61,303 bases of DNA from Bacteroidales bacterium (GCA_020026355.1 JAHHQP010000009.1:1-61303); one strand, 5' to 3'; positions 34,493 to 44,151 are shown, counted from the stretch's first letter. Notes: a model not told the origin generated them from the sequence alone. Program-made: numbers and translations.

Positions 34493-35218
34493 TTATCTGG
34501 AAAGTCTTTTGAATTCGCGTTTCGCCTTCTTCAGCTGACGGGTGAAGTCCTTGTCGGCATGAAGTCTGGCGACGACTCCTGCAGCCACGATGGTCGCGGC
34601 ATCGATGTCGCTCTGGTAATGGAATCCGCTGATGACTCGGCTCCGTCCCATTTCCAGACCTCTGGAAAGGATTTCATCCTGTCTGTCCGGATTGATTTCC
34701 GCCAGCACGAGTGCCAGGGCCCAGCCTGTTGCGGTATGCCCGGACGGATAGGATCCGTTTTTGGAAAATCCTTTCTGTACGCCTGGGATGGAACTGTTTT
34801 CGTTGAAACGGTCATAAGGACGTGTCCTCATGTAATGTTGCTTCGCATGGCGGGTCGCAAGATCCCCGGCATCTTCTTTCATGTGACTGATCAGCAGATA
34901 GATTTCCGGTGTATGTGCTTTACTGAGTTCCATACCGAAAGCTTCTGAGAATACTTTGCACAATCCGTCCGTACTGGTGTCCGCATCCAGAATGGCGGTT
35001 TTTCCTCGGGCCGTCTCCCGGATGCTCTTCCCGTATTCGTACATCGCTTTGTCATAGGCGAATCTCGCGCTGTTTTCTTCCGGTGGAGGAGGGAGAATCC
35101 GGATGCTGTTGGGTACTTCGTCGATGGTCAGGTAATAATGATTGTCATATTTGTTCTGTGCTAAGGCACCGGTGCAGACGAGGGTGCACATCACAAAGGT
35201 AATCAGAGTCTTTTTCAT
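34493..35218 (-). CDS. phoN: Class A nonspecific acid phosphatase (PAP2 superfamily)
   Basis: Secreted phosphomonoesterase of the PhoN/PhoC class, 241 residues from the ATG at 35216-35218. A signal peptide ends ALAQ near residue 21. The three-part PAP2 signature is complete: KxxxxxxRP seen as KQHYMRTRP, PSGHT in GSYPSGHTATGWALALVLAE, and SRxxxxxHxxxD seen as SRVISGFHYQSDID. It should act in the periplasm or outside the cell, releasing phosphate from many organic esters. It follows the NagX-like gene by ten bases on the same strand, so the acetyltransferase and the phosphatase are likely one transcript, placed back to back with the sigma factor operon. Confidence 0.92.
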   Translation of the reverse strand: MKKTLITFVMCTLVCTGALAQNKYDNHYYLTIDEVPNSIRILPPPPEENSARFAYDKAMYEYGKSIRETARGKTAILDADTSTDGLCKVFSEAFGMELSKAHTPEIYLLISHMKEDAGDLATRHAKQHYMRTRPYDRFNENSSIPGVQKGFSKNGSYPSGHTATGWALALVLAEINPDRQDEILSRGLEMGRSRVISGFHYQSDIDAATIVAAGVVARLHADKDFTRQLKKAKREFKRLSR

Positions 35219-35228
35219 GGAAATCAAT

Positions 35229-36380
35229 CTAGAGTTTGATGAATATTTTCTTTCTGTACAGGACGATGCCTGTGAGCAGGTGGACGGACAGGAACAGTAG
35301 CGAGTAGAGGAGGGAAGTGTATTCATTGCCTCCGAATACCGCGTTCTTGTCGAATCCGAGAATGCCGGTGAGAGTCACGGCTACGATCCAGGACATGCAG
35401 TAGAGGGCAAGCGGGTTCATACCCATTGCCTTGAACGGATAAAACCATTGACCTTTACCTTTTATATCGACGATATAGATGAACAGGGCCAGCATAGCCA
35501 TGGAAAAGCCGGCGGCGAAGAGCATGTAGGAAGTGGTCCAGATTTTCTTCACCATCGGAATCCAGGTGCTGAGGAAGAGTCCAGAGAAGATGCAAATGGC
35601 GCCCCATGCGAAGATCTTCAGTGCCGCTTCTCTCTTGATTTCGCCTGCAAGGGCAGGGTTGGCTTTTTCTGCTGAAGAAGCTGTACGTATGATCCGGCCG
35701 CTGAGGAATCCGATGAGAAGGATGCAGATGGCGGAAAGCGTGTCGATCAGTCCTTCCGGATCGAAGCCGGTGATGCTTCCGTCCGCTTTGGTGAGTGTCT
35801 TGTAGACATGATCTTTCCCGAGCAGGAAAGTATTGATCTCGTTTGCGGCGTTCCCTTCATAGGTAAATGGTCCCGGCGCTGTTCCGAAAAGGAGAAGGAT
35901 GCCAGTGTAGAGAATGGAAAGGATTGCTGTCGCGGCAATGATGCGGCTGGTCTTCCTGAGAGTCAGGACCAGGATGGCGCCGAAGATGTAGCAGAGTGCA
36001 ATCTGTTGGAGAACTCCCATGATCCTGAGGTGCCCGGCCCAATGGAGCCAGTTTTCACTGAAGGATAGTTCCGGATCAGGGTGCAGAGGGTAGAATGGAA
36101 AGGCATTCAGCAACAGACCGACCAGGAAGATGAGCAGCCCTCGTTTGCCGATTTTCTTTGCGGCAGCTTTGTCCAGTCTATCGAAATGGGATAGGGAGAA
36201 GGCCATGGCGACACCAGCGCAGAAGAGGAAGGTTGGGAATACCAGGTCGCATAATGTGCAACCGGCCCATTGCACGTGGCTCAGGGTGCCGAACCTGACG
36301 GAACCGGCACCGTTGTTGACGACGATCATCAAGGCTACGGTCAGTCCTCTCAGAATGTCCAGGGATTCGTATCGTTTCAT
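35229..36380 (-). CDS. nagX: NagX/HGSNAT-like transmembrane acetyltransferase
   Basis: Polytopic inner-membrane protein, 383 residues, of the family that includes human heparan-alpha-glucosaminide N-acetyltransferase (HGSNAT) and bacterial NagX (DUF5009). About ten hydrophobic helices are visible. The start SLDILRGLTVALMIVVNN and LSHVQWAGCTLCDLVFPTF are the conserved core. H35 aligns with the active-site histidine H269 of the human enzyme, within the shared H-x2-W-x-G motif. HGSNAT uses cytosolic acetyl-CoA to acetylate terminal alpha-glucosamine on the far side of the membrane. NagX genes commonly accompany GlcNAc-utilisation genes. Here two GH89 genes lie 11-16 kb away. Acceptor and activity are inferred. 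Confidence 0.87.
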   Translation of the reverse strand: MKRYESLDILRGLTVALMIVVNNGAGSVRFGTLSHVQWAGCTLCDLVFPTFLFCAGVAMAFSLSHFDRLDKAAAKKIGKRGLLIFLVGLLLNAFPFYPLHPDPELSFSENWLHWAGHLRIMGVLQQIALCYIFGAILVLTLRKTSRIIAATAILSILYTGILLLFGTAPGPFTYEGNAANEINTFLLGKDHVYKTLTKADGSITGFDPEGLIDTLSAICILLIGFLSGRIIRTASSAEKANPALAGEIKREAALKIFAWGAICIFSGLFLSTWIPMVKKIWTTSYMLFAAGFSMAMLALFIYIVDIKGKGQWFYPFKAMGMNPLALYCMSWIVAVTLTGILGFDKNAVFGGNEYTSLLYSLLFLSVHLLTGIVLYRKKIFIKL

Positions 36381-36416
36381 GTTTTCAGAAGGTTATGAGA
36401 TATTATGTGTGTCTTA

Positions 36417-36424
36417 CAAAGCTA
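36417..36424 (-). promoter_or_regulatory. Putative -7 element of the nagX-phoN operon
   Basis: Minus-strand TAGCTTTG, 37 bases before the nagX ATG; no clear -33 partner. Confidence 0.4.
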
Positions 36425-36454
36425 TGAAATATTTTTGAATGTATTTCGTCGAGG

Positions 36455-36483
36455 TTGCAATATAGAAAAATTTTCTACCTTTG
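36455..36483 (+). promoter_or_regulatory. Promoter of the ECF sigma factor gene
   Basis: A -33 TTG (36455-36457) and -7 TACCTTTG (36476-36483), 18 bases apart, 30 bases before the ATG. The housekeeping-type promoter suggests basal expression of the sigma/anti-sigma pair. Confidence 0.55.
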
Positions 36484-36512
36484 TAAAGGTATCACAGTAA
36501 TTAATGACATAA

Positions 36513-37103
36513 ATGCAGGAAAGGGTGCTCATAAGAAAAGTCAAGGAAGGGGACCGGAAGTCCTTTGACTGTCTGTGCTCTGAACTGTATCCGGCCTTGG
36601 TCTCCTATGCGACGCTCTTCCTTTCTCTGGAATCTGCAGAGGATGTCGTGCAGGATGTCTTCTTCGCGGTATGGCAGCGGAGGGAAGAACTGAACGAGAA
36701 CCTTTCGATCCGCCGGTATCTTTTCCGTTCCGTACGCAACGCGGCCTACAATTGCCTCAAGGTCAGGCAACACTCGGAGGATTTTAAGGAATGGAACTAC
36801 AACCGCATCGCATCTTTGACCTTGTCTGCTGCAGATGTCGAGCGGAATCCTGTCCTCCAGCGTCTTTATGACGGGGATTTGAGACGGAACATCATCGAGG
36901 CTGTCCGTCAGCTGCCTCCTCGCCAGCAGGAAATCTTCAACCTCAGCTATGTCGAGCAGCTGACCAGCAAGGAAATCGGGGAGCGCCTGGGCATTTCAGC
37001 CCGTACGGTCGAGAATCATCGCCAGGAAGCGCAGAAAACGTTGCGGAAACTTTTATCCGTGGAGACCTTGTCCATTCTCTGCCTGTTCAATGATTTCTTC
37101 TGA
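36513..37103 (+). CDS. ECF RNA polymerase sigma factor
   Basis: Extracytoplasmic-function sigma-70 factor of the Bacteroidales PUL type, 196 residues. Region 2 is visible as SLESAEDVVQDVFFAVWQRREEL (about 44-66) followed by RRYLFRSVRNAAYNCLK. Region 4 is a helix-turn-helix in LPPRQQEIFNLSYVEQLTSKEIGERLG (split over 135-165) with SARTVENHRQEAQKTLRKLL. The FecR-type anti-sigma gene follows, then susC with an STN domain, the standard three-part trans-envelope switch. Its likely targets are susC and the genes after it. Confidence 0.93.
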   Translation: MQERVLIRKVKEGDRKSFDCLCSELYPALVSYATLFLSLESAEDVVQDVFFAVWQRREELNENLSIRRYLFRSVRNAAYNCLKVRQHSEDFKEWNYNRIASLTLSAADVERNPVLQRLYDGDLRRNIIEAVRQLPPRQQEIFNLSYVEQLTSKEIGERLGISARTVENHRQEAQKTLRKLLSVETLSILCLFNDFF

Positions 37104-37178
37104 TTTCATCTTTTTTTCATTTTTGACTAGGTAGTTTTCATTCCTGGATTGTATTCTTTATATAAATTGGTCCGGAAT

Positions 37179-38177
37179 ATGGAGGAAAAATCAGACATGA
37201 TGCTGCTGGCCAGACATTATCTGGCTCATGAATGTACGGATGAGGAATTGTCTGGACTGCTTTCATGGCTGGAGGAATCCGAAGCACATCGCAAATCATT
37301 TTCTGAGGCATTGGCGCTCTGTTCAGCTTCAATGGTCTTGGAAGATCCGGTGCTGGAGCAGCGTCAGCAGAAGATGCTGGCGCGTCTGAATGCCAGAATT
37401 GATTCCTGCAGGAATCAGGAAAGAAAGCACCGGTATCTTTCCCGTTTCGCGCAGATCACGGCGGCTGCCGCTGTGGTGGTCGGTGTGATCCTCGGTCATG
37501 AACATTTTTCCAAGAAGCAGGAAACGCTTCCGGCAGCGGCGCTCACGCATGCTTTCACCTATTTCAACCCTTCTTCGGAAATTGCGGAGGTCCGGCTGGA
37601 AGACGGTACTTCAGTGCTGCTGGGAGGAGGCTCCCGGCTGGATTACAGCCTGGCCCATAAGAACGGGAAGTCCGTCAGAGAGGCCCGGATTTCCGGAAAG
37701 GCTTATTTTGATGTCGCCCATGACTCGCTCTGTCCTTTCATCGTTGATGCTCAGGACTTGCTGGTAAAGGTAGTGGGGACGCGTTTCATCGTCGAAGCCA
37801 GTCCGGATTCGGACCGGTTGCAGGTGCTGCTGGAACAGGGCATTGTTCGTCTGCAGGATCCTGACGGTGAGGACCTTGCCGGTCTTGCGGAAAACCAGAT
37901 GGCGGTCTTTGACCGGAAAGCGGCCACATTGGAACTGGATTCCCTGGAGGTCGGCGCTTATGTACTTGATAATTTCAAGAGGATCACTTTCTCCGATATC
38001 GGGGTGGTGGGACTCCAACGGAAAATAGAAGATATCTATGGTGTTGTTCTGGAGACGGAAGATAGTCTGGAGGACATGACTCGTTACAAGATCAACATCA
38101 GCCGCTCCAACACATTGGCAGAGGTACTGGATATCGTCAAGGCCTTGACAGGAGTTTCTTTCGAGGTCCGGAAATAG
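37179..38177 (+). CDS. FecR-type anti-sigma factor
   Basis: Membrane-bound regulator that holds the ECF sigma factor until the outer-membrane receptor signals. From the ATG at 37179 it has 332 residues. A cytoplasmic helical part (1-90) precedes a transmembrane helix near 95-115 (FAQITAAAAVVVGVILGHE). The periplasmic FecR domain follows with SSEIAEVRLEDGTSVLLGGGSRLDY, GKAYFDVAHD and VKVVGTRFIVEA. The C-terminal DUF4974-like segment (FKRITFSDIGVVGLQRKIEDIYG) binds the receptor STN domain in known systems. A TTG farther upstream (37149) is a less likely start. Confidence 0.92.
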   Translation: MEEKSDMMLLARHYLAHECTDEELSGLLSWLEESEAHRKSFSEALALCSASMVLEDPVLEQRQQKMLARLNARIDSCRNQERKHRYLSRFAQITAAAAVVVGVILGHEHFSKKQETLPAAALTHAFTYFNPSSEIAEVRLEDGTSVLLGGGSRLDYSLAHKNGKSVREARISGKAYFDVAHDSLCPFIVDAQDLLVKVVGTRFIVEASPDSDRLQVLLEQGIVRLQDPDGEDLAGLAENQMAVFDRKAATLELDSLEVGAYVLDNFKRITFSDIGVVGLQRKIEDIYGVVLETEDSLEDMTRYKINISRSNTLAEVLDIVKALTGVSFEVRK

Positions 38178-38259
38178 ATAGATCGGCAGCTGTCCGCCAC
38201 AGGCAGCTGGAGGAGGGAGCATCCTTCCATTGACACGAAAACGATATAACTACAATAAT

Positions 38260-41200
38260 ATGAAAAATGTCATCAAGTCGTTCGCGGCAGGGGTATTGCT
38301 CCTGCTGGCATTCAGCTTCAGTTCTTCGGCATCCGCGCTGTCGGATCCGCAGAAGATCTATGATCTGGATTTATCCATGAAGTCACCTTCTGTAACTGAA
38401 TTCACCGATGCAGTCACTAGAAAGATAGGTGTTCTCTTTTCTTTTGATTCCACGCTTGCGGAGGAACGTATGTCCGATGTCCGTATCGATGCGGAAGGGC
38501 AGAGCCTTCAGGCCATCATGCAGGAAATTTTCGACGCGCAACCGTCCTTCAGTTTCAAGATCGTGAGCAATTCAGTCCTTCTGTTCAAGACAGTCGCTCC
38601 TCAGATCGAGGAGAAAGCTAAGGTCAATGGTATCGTCAAAGATGATGCTGGCCTGCCTTTGATGGGGGCTGGTATTCTGGTCAAAGGTACTGATAAAGGC
38701 ACGGTATCTGATATGGACGGTCATTATGAACTTCAGGCCGCCGTCGGAGATGTCCTTGTCTTCACTTCTCTCGGTTATGCCGATAAGGAGGTGACTGTCG
38801 GAACTTCTTCCCGCATCGATGTGCAGATGGCGACTGATGTCCATCTGCTGGAGGAGGTCGTCGTGGTCGGTTACGGTACTCAGAAGAAAGTGAATCTGAC
38901 CGGTTCCGTTTCGATGATCAGCAGCAAGGAAATGGCTTCCAGGCCGCTTTCTGATCCGGTTTCCGGTCTGCAGGGTCTTTTGCCCGGTGTGACTGTCGTC
39001 AATCCTTCCGGACAGCCGGGAGCTTCCAATTCGACAATCAGAGTGCGTGGTGTCGGCACGATCGGAAATTCCAATCCTCTCGTGCTGATCGATGGCGTGG
39101 AGGGAGATATGTCCGCCCTGAATCCGGAAGATATCGAAAGCGTGTCCGTTCTCAAGGATGCCGCTTCTTCTTCCATTTATGGCGCGAGGGCCGCGAACGG
39201 TGTCATTCTTGTCACGACGAAGAACCTCAGCAATTCCGGAAAGTCATATACCAGTGTAAGTTTCGGTGCCTATGCCGGTTTTCAAAGTCCTACGAGGCTT
39301 CCGGAGATGCTGGGAGCAGAAGATTTCATGATTCTTGAAAATGAAGCCAGGGACAATATCGGTGCTCCTATCGCATGGACTGATGCCATCATCGAGTCTG
39401 TCAGGGAAAAGTCTGATCCGAATCATTTCAATGATACGGACTGGATCAATGAGGTCATCCGCAAGATCGCTCCTCAGCAGAATTATTCTTTCAGTGTCAA
39501 TGGTGTGATGGGAAAGTCCTCCTATATGGTCTCCTACCGTTATTTTGACCAGGCAGGACTAACTGTCGGAAAGTCAACCGGCAACAGCAGGCACAATGTC
39601 CGCGCGAAGATCAATACGAACTTCTTCGATCGGCTTTACCTGACCTCGAATGTCAGTTATGTGAACAACAGTGTGACTTCGCCGGTGAATTCGCTTTCCA
39701 GCGGAGGCGGAGCCATCTACAATGCCATGCGTATCGCTCCTTATGCACCGGTCAAATATACTGACGGTACCTGGGCTTACGGTGGTGGCAACACCAATCC
39801 GGTAGCTATCCTTCATGACGGTGGATACAACAAGCTCCATGCTGATGAGGTGTCTATCCTTGAAGTGCTGAAGCTGGATATCCTGAAAGGTTGGGATGTC
39901 ACGGCAACTTATAACATGACCTCATACAACGGTTTGAGAGAGGTGCTGCAGAAAACATTGACCTTCACTGATCCGGAGACTTCCGCAGTGAATGTTTGGG
40001 GCAAACCGAATTCTTACAAGAACCGCGACTACAGACGCGTGCAGCAGACATTCATTCTGCAGACGAACTTTGACTTCAAGTTCGGACGGGAAAAGAAGCA
40101 TAACATCAGCGGCGTTGTCGGTATGTCTCAGGAATGGTTCAGGGACAGACAGTTCGAAGCTTCCAGAAAAAATCTGATGGTCGAGGATACCCCGTCCATC
40201 AACCTGGCGGATCCGACCACCATGAGCAATGATGCCTATGCCGCTTCCTGGGCCATCCGTTCCGGTTTCGGAAGGTTGAACTACAATTACGCTGATAGAT
40301 ATCTTGTCGAGATGAATCTACGTTACGATCTTTCATCCCGTTTCCATAAAAGTCACAGAGGGGGACTCTTCCCTTCTTTTTCCGGTGCCTGGAGAATCTC
40401 TGAGGAACCGTTCATGGAAGTGACCCGCTCTGTCCTGGACAACATGAAGATCAGGGCTTCCTGGGGTATGCTGGGAAATCAGTATGTAGGCTCGTCCAAT
40501 TATCCTTATCTTCCTGTCCTTCATGAGTACAACAACGGATCCCTGATCGGTACCAATCCGACTACCGGATATGTGCCGACAACGTTGGCCAATCCAAATC
40601 TGACCTGGGAGAAGATCAAGATGCTGGATGTAGGACTGGATCTGGCTTTCTTCAGCAACAGGTTGACATTCACATTCGATTGGTATGACAAGAATACTGA
40701 AGGTATCCTGCTGTTGCTCAATTATCCGGATCAGATCGGTGCGAAACCGTCCGAGGAAAATGTCGGAAAGGTGAACAACCGGGGATGGGAGCTGGATCTC
40801 TCCTGGAGAGAGCAGCGAGGCGATTTCTATTATGGAATCGGATTCAATCTTTCAGATGTCAGGAATAAGATCGTCGATCTGGGCGGTAACCCGCCGGATT
40901 ACAGCGGTTATCAGGTCAGAAGAGTCGGTGATCCGATCGATGCTTTCTACGGTTATATCGCGGAAGGATTGATGACACCGGAAGATTTCAAGATCAGTGA
41001 TGTGGAAAACGGTAATTTTGCCCTTCCTTCCATTCCGGTCGTCATGGGATACGATTATCAGCCTGGTGACATCAAGTACAAGGATATCAATGGTCCGGAG
41101 GGCGTTCCGGACGGACGTATCACTCCTGAATACGACAGGGTAGTGCTCGGCAGCAACATTCCGAGATATACTTACAGTATCCGCGGTGATCTGGCATGGA

Positions 41201-41649
41201 AAGGACTGGATTTCAGTTTCCTCTTTCAGGGTGTCGGAAAGTGCGACGGTTACCTGACCGGTACTGCACGTCACGCCTTCCAGGATATGGCGGCCTATCC
41301 TCAGAAAGTCCATATGGACAGGTATCACATTACCAGAAATCCTGATCCGAATGCTTCATATCCGCGTCTGACCTACAATACGGATTACAATCAGCGTCCA
41401 TTCTCTACATTCTGGATGGAGGATGCTTCCTATTTCCGTATCAAGAATGTTCAGATCGGTTATACTTTCCCGGAGAAATGGATGAAAAAGGCACATATAT
41501 CCAAACTCAGGCTATATGTCTCCGGTGACAACCTGGCGACGGCCAGCAAATTCTTCTATGCCTATGATCCGGAAACTCCGGTTTCCAAAGGAGGATATTA
41601 TCCTCAGGTCATGACTTTCATATTCGGACTCAATGTAACTTTTAAATGA
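38260..41649 (+). CDS. SusC/RagA TonB-dependent receptor with STN signalling domain
   Basis: Outer-membrane glycan importer, 1129 residues from the ATG at 38260. Domains in order: signal peptide (to about 30); STN secretin/TonB short N-terminal domain (about 45-110), the contact for FecR; carboxypeptidase-regulatory-like beta domain (about 118-195, VNGIVKDDAGLPLMGAGILV); TonB box region EEVVVVGYGTQKKVNLTGSVS; plug with RVRGVGTIGNSNPLVLIDGV; and a large beta-barrel ending FIFGLNVTFK. The STN domain shows it both transports and signals. It is followed by susD after eight bases. An ATG is used rather than the upstream TTG at 38230. Confidence 0.95.
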   Translation: MKNVIKSFAAGVLLLLAFSFSSSASALSDPQKIYDLDLSMKSPSVTEFTDAVTRKIGVLFSFDSTLAEERMSDVRIDAEGQSLQAIMQEIFDAQPSFSFKIVSNSVLLFKTVAPQIEEKAKVNGIVKDDAGLPLMGAGILVKGTDKGTVSDMDGHYELQAAVGDVLVFTSLGYADKEVTVGTSSRIDVQMATDVHLLEEVVVVGYGTQKKVNLTGSVSMISSKEMASRPLSDPVSGLQGLLPGVTVVNPSGQPGASNSTIRVRGVGTIGNSNPLVLIDGVEGDMSALNPEDIESVSVLKDAASSSIYGARAANGVILVTTKNLSNSGKSYTSVSFGAYAGFQSPTRLPEMLGAEDFMILENEARDNIGAPIAWTDAIIESVREKSDPNHFNDTDWINEVIRKIAPQQNYSFSVNGVMGKSSYMVSYRYFDQAGLTVGKSTGNSRHNVRAKINTNFFDRLYLTSNVSYVNNSVTSPVNSLSSGGGAIYNAMRIAPYAPVKYTDGTWAYGGGNTNPVAILHDGGYNKLHADEVSILEVLKLDILKGWDVTATYNMTSYNGLREVLQKTLTFTDPETSAVNVWGKPNSYKNRDYRRVQQTFILQTNFDFKFGREKKHNISGVVGMSQEWFRDRQFEASRKNLMVEDTPSINLADPTTMSNDAYAASWAIRSGFGRLNYNYADRYLVEMNLRYDLSSRFHKSHRGGLFPSFSGAWRISEEPFMEVTRSVLDNMKIRASWGMLGNQYVGSSNYPYLPVLHEYNNGSLIGTNPTTGYVPTTLANPNLTWEKIKMLDVGLDLAFFSNRLTFTFDWYDKNTEGILLLLNYPDQIGAKPSEENVGKVNNRGWELDLSWREQRGDFYYGIGFNLSDVRNKIVDLGGNPPDYSGYQVRRVGDPIDAFYGYIAEGLMTPEDFKISDVENGNFALPSIPVVMGYDYQPGDIKYKDINGPEGVPDGRITPEYDRVVLGSNIPRYTYSIRGDLAWKGLDFSFLFQGVGKCDGYLTGTARHAFQDMAAYPQKVHMDRYHITRNPDPNASYPRLTYNTDYNQRPFSTFWMEDASYFRIKNVQIGYTFPEKWMKKAHISKLRLYVSGDNLATASKFFYAYDPETPVSKGGYYPQVMTFIFGLNVTFK

Positions 41650-41657
41650 TTTAAGTG

Positions 41658-43355
41658 ATGAAAAGAACTGCATATATATTCCTTGTTTCCTTGATGGCGA
41701 CATTGGTTTCGTGCAATGACAGTTTTCTTGATTGCTTTCCTCAGCATCAGTTGACAGATGCCAATTTCTGGAAAAGCGAAAAAGATCTTGTCGCAGTAGC
41801 GAATACATTTACTGTCAACACGGTAGGAAAAGACTGGCTCAACAAGACGGAGATTCTGGCGGATAGCGCACCTTTTGCGGTCACGACCTCCTATCGTCTG
41901 ATCGGTGCCGGAAACTATACCAGCGATCTTAAACATCTGAATTATTACTGGAGGGATGCTTATCATGGAATCGGCAAGGTGAATTATTTTCTTGCGAACT
42001 ACAATAGGGCTGTCAATGTCCCTGAACCGGTCAGGGAAAGATATGCGGCTGAGGCTTACTTCTACCGGGCCTATTACTATTGGATATTGACCACCTGTTT
42101 CGGAGATGTGCCGCTCATCACGACGAGGCTTGATGTGGATTCTCCAGACGTGTTCCGCGGAAGAGATCCGAGAAAGGATGTCATCGACAGGGTCACCAAG
42201 GATCTGGAAGAGCATTACAAGGCTTTGCCGGATCATATAGAGGCGGCTTCCAGCGAGTTCGGCAGGATTTCACAATGTGCGGCGCTGGCACTCCTGTCCA
42301 GGATCTATCTGTATAATGAAAGATGGGAGGAGGCTGCAGATGCTGCAGAGAGAGCGATGGCGAACAGTTATCACAGGCTGTATTCTACCGGTCATCCGGA
42401 TGTGGATTATGTCAATCTGTTCAATTATACCGGACGTGCTTCGCGCAATGCGGAAAACCGGGAAACGCTCCTTGCCTATATCTACAATTATGATCTCGGA
42501 GATGCTCATTCGAGCCATAATCTTTCAAGAGAATGCTGGGATGGTGATTATTCCCGTTGGGCACCTACCAATTCGATGATCGAATGCTATCTTACGGACG
42601 AGGGACAGATCTGGAATCCTGAGAGTATTGATGCCTATCCGGTGTCGGAAAGATATGCCAGGATCTTTGAACATAGGGATCCAAGAATGAAGCAGTCTCT
42701 TCTCGCTCCCGGTGAACTATGGTGCGGTGGTGAGAATAGGGAGAATATGGTTGAGTTCGAGTATCCGAAATTCCAGAATGACAAGAAGGGGTGCATGTCC
42801 TATACGGGGTATTACATGAGAAAGTATGTAGAGCCATCTACGGTAAGATATGTCGGTCATGACGACAATGATATCGTTTATCTGCGTCTGGCTGAGGTCT
42901 ATCTGAATTATGCCGAGGCAAAGTGTATGGCCGGAACCTTGACTCAGGCCGATCTGGACAAGTCCATCAACAAGCTTAGGGACCGTGTCGGCATGGCCCA
43001 TATGGATATGGCCAATCTTCCGGCAGGATCTGATATCCTGACGGAAATCCGCAGGGAACGTCGTGTCGAACTTTTCTTCGAGGGACAGCGTTACTTCGAT
43101 ATAAGGCGTTGGAAACAAGGCGAATTGCTTGCTGAACCTTTGCTAGGAATACGCCGAGACTGGATCGATGTCTCCAAGGTAGAAAGTGAAGGCAATCATT
43201 TCCTCGCGAATCTTAAATGGAAGACGGTAGATGGAAAGCAATACCTGCTGCTTGAAGATGGAAGGCATTTCCAGGAAAAGCATTATCTTTTCCCGATTCC
43301 GTTTGACCAGATGCAGCATAATCCTAATCTCGCTCCTAATAACCCAGGTTGGTAG
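41658..43355 (+). CDS. SusD/RagB outer-membrane glycan-binding lipoprotein
   Basis: Lid and substrate-binding partner of SusC, 565 residues. The lipoprotein signal MKRTAYIFLVSLMATLVSC ends in a good lipobox (LVSC). Family blocks are visible: FLDCFPQHQLTDANFWKSE near the start, AEAYFYRAYYYWILTTCFGDVPL near residue 135, DVIYLRLAEVYLNYAEAKC-like text near 410, and the C-terminal LTEIRRERRVELFFEGQRYFDIRRWK. The codon GTG three bases upstream of the chosen ATG is an alternative. It lies between susC and the first EEP gene with 8- and 4-base gaps. Confidence 0.95.
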   Translation: MKRTAYIFLVSLMATLVSCNDSFLDCFPQHQLTDANFWKSEKDLVAVANTFTVNTVGKDWLNKTEILADSAPFAVTTSYRLIGAGNYTSDLKHLNYYWRDAYHGIGKVNYFLANYNRAVNVPEPVRERYAAEAYFYRAYYYWILTTCFGDVPLITTRLDVDSPDVFRGRDPRKDVIDRVTKDLEEHYKALPDHIEAASSEFGRISQCAALALLSRIYLYNERWEEAADAAERAMANSYHRLYSTGHPDVDYVNLFNYTGRASRNAENRETLLAYIYNYDLGDAHSSHNLSRECWDGDYSRWAPTNSMIECYLTDEGQIWNPESIDAYPVSERYARIFEHRDPRMKQSLLAPGELWCGGENRENMVEFEYPKFQNDKKGCMSYTGYYMRKYVEPSTVRYVGHDDNDIVYLRLAEVYLNYAEAKCMAGTLTQADLDKSINKLRDRVGMAHMDMANLPAGSDILTEIRRERRVELFFEGQRYFDIRRWKQGELLAEPLLGIRRDWIDVSKVESEGNHFLANLKWKTVDGKQYLLLEDGRHFQEKHYLFPIPFDQMQHNPNLAPNNPGW

Positions 43356-43359
43356 AAAA

Positions 43360-44151
43360 ATGAAAGTACTGAAGAAAATATTGGTCTGTACCGCCTTCCT
43401 TTTGTCTGCGGTTTCAGCGGAGGTTCTCGCTCAGGAGGTCTCCGTGAGGGTGATGTCCATGAACATACGGCTGGGTGGAGAACGGGGCGGCTACAAAGCT
43501 GAACCTTATGCGGAACTCATCAAGAAGTATGACCCGGATTTCGTCTGCCTTCAGGAAGTCGATCACAAGACTTTCCGTAACGGGAACAGGGACTGGTTGA
43601 ATGAGGTTGCCCTGCAGACAGGAATGTTTCCAGAGTTTTTCATGAGCGCGACCATGGTCAAAGGAGCTTATGGTACGGCTATTCTCAGCAAGTATCCTTT
43701 TTTCAGGTCGTTCAAGAGCCTGTTCCCGAAGCAGAACGGTGAAAGGGAGCCGAGAGCGTGCGGCTGGGTGTGCGTACAGTTGCCTGAAGGACAGGTTGTC
43801 CGGGTGATGACGGTACATTTCGCTTTGCAGAACGCTACCAATACGACTCGGAATATCCAGCATGTGAACAACGATTTCTTCGGTGACGACAAATTGACTC
43901 CAGGTCTGATGGTCGGGGATTTCAACGCAGAGTCAGGCAGTGATCCGATTCTGTTCGCGAAACATAGCTGGGAGGAAATGTGTCCAGGAGCAGGCTTTAC
44001 TATTCCTGCTGAAAAACCGGGCAGACAATTGGATTTCGTCATGGCCTATCCGAAAGGGCGCTGGACTTGCAAGAAATTCGAGATTCTCCCTCATCCGGAA
44101 CTGTCAGATCATTGTTTCATCGTCGCTGACGTGATTTTAAAGACGGAATGA
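43360..44151 (+). CDS. Exported EEP-family phosphohydrolase, first copy
   Basis: Endonuclease/exonuclease/phosphatase-fold enzyme of 263 residues, exported by a signal peptide (cleavage near EVLAQ, residue 24). Motifs: MSMNIRLGG, VCLQEVD with the metal-binding glutamate, MTVHFALQNATNT, VGDFNAESGS, LDFVMA and LSDHCFIV, so the catalytic set is complete. It starts four bases after susD and overlaps the next gene by four bases (ATGA), so it is a member of the susCD operon. Related Bacteroidales proteins are annotated loosely as nucleases or phosphatases. In a glycan-uptake operon a phosphodiesterase acting on a phosphorylated glycoconjugate is the more natural idea, but that is inference. Confidence 0.88.
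   Translation: MKVLKKILVCTAFLLSAVSAEVLAQEVSVRVMSMNIRLGGERGGYKAEPYAELIKKYDPDFVCLQEVDHKTFRNGNRDWLNEVALQTGMFPEFFMSATMVKGAYGTAILSKYPFFRSFKSLFPKQNGEREPRACGWVCVQLPEGQVVRVMTVHFALQNATNTTRNIQHVNNDFFGDDKLTPGLMVGDFNAESGSDPILFAKHSWEEMCPGAGFTIPAEKPGRQLDFVMAYPKGRWTCKKFEILPHPELSDHCFIVADVILKTE

Noticed and set aside
38178..38259. Repeated GCAGCTG in the fecR-susC gap as an operator or hairpin
   Set aside because: The palindromic 6-mer CAGCTG occurs twice, but no extended stem, T-run or promoter consensus is present; it may be chance.
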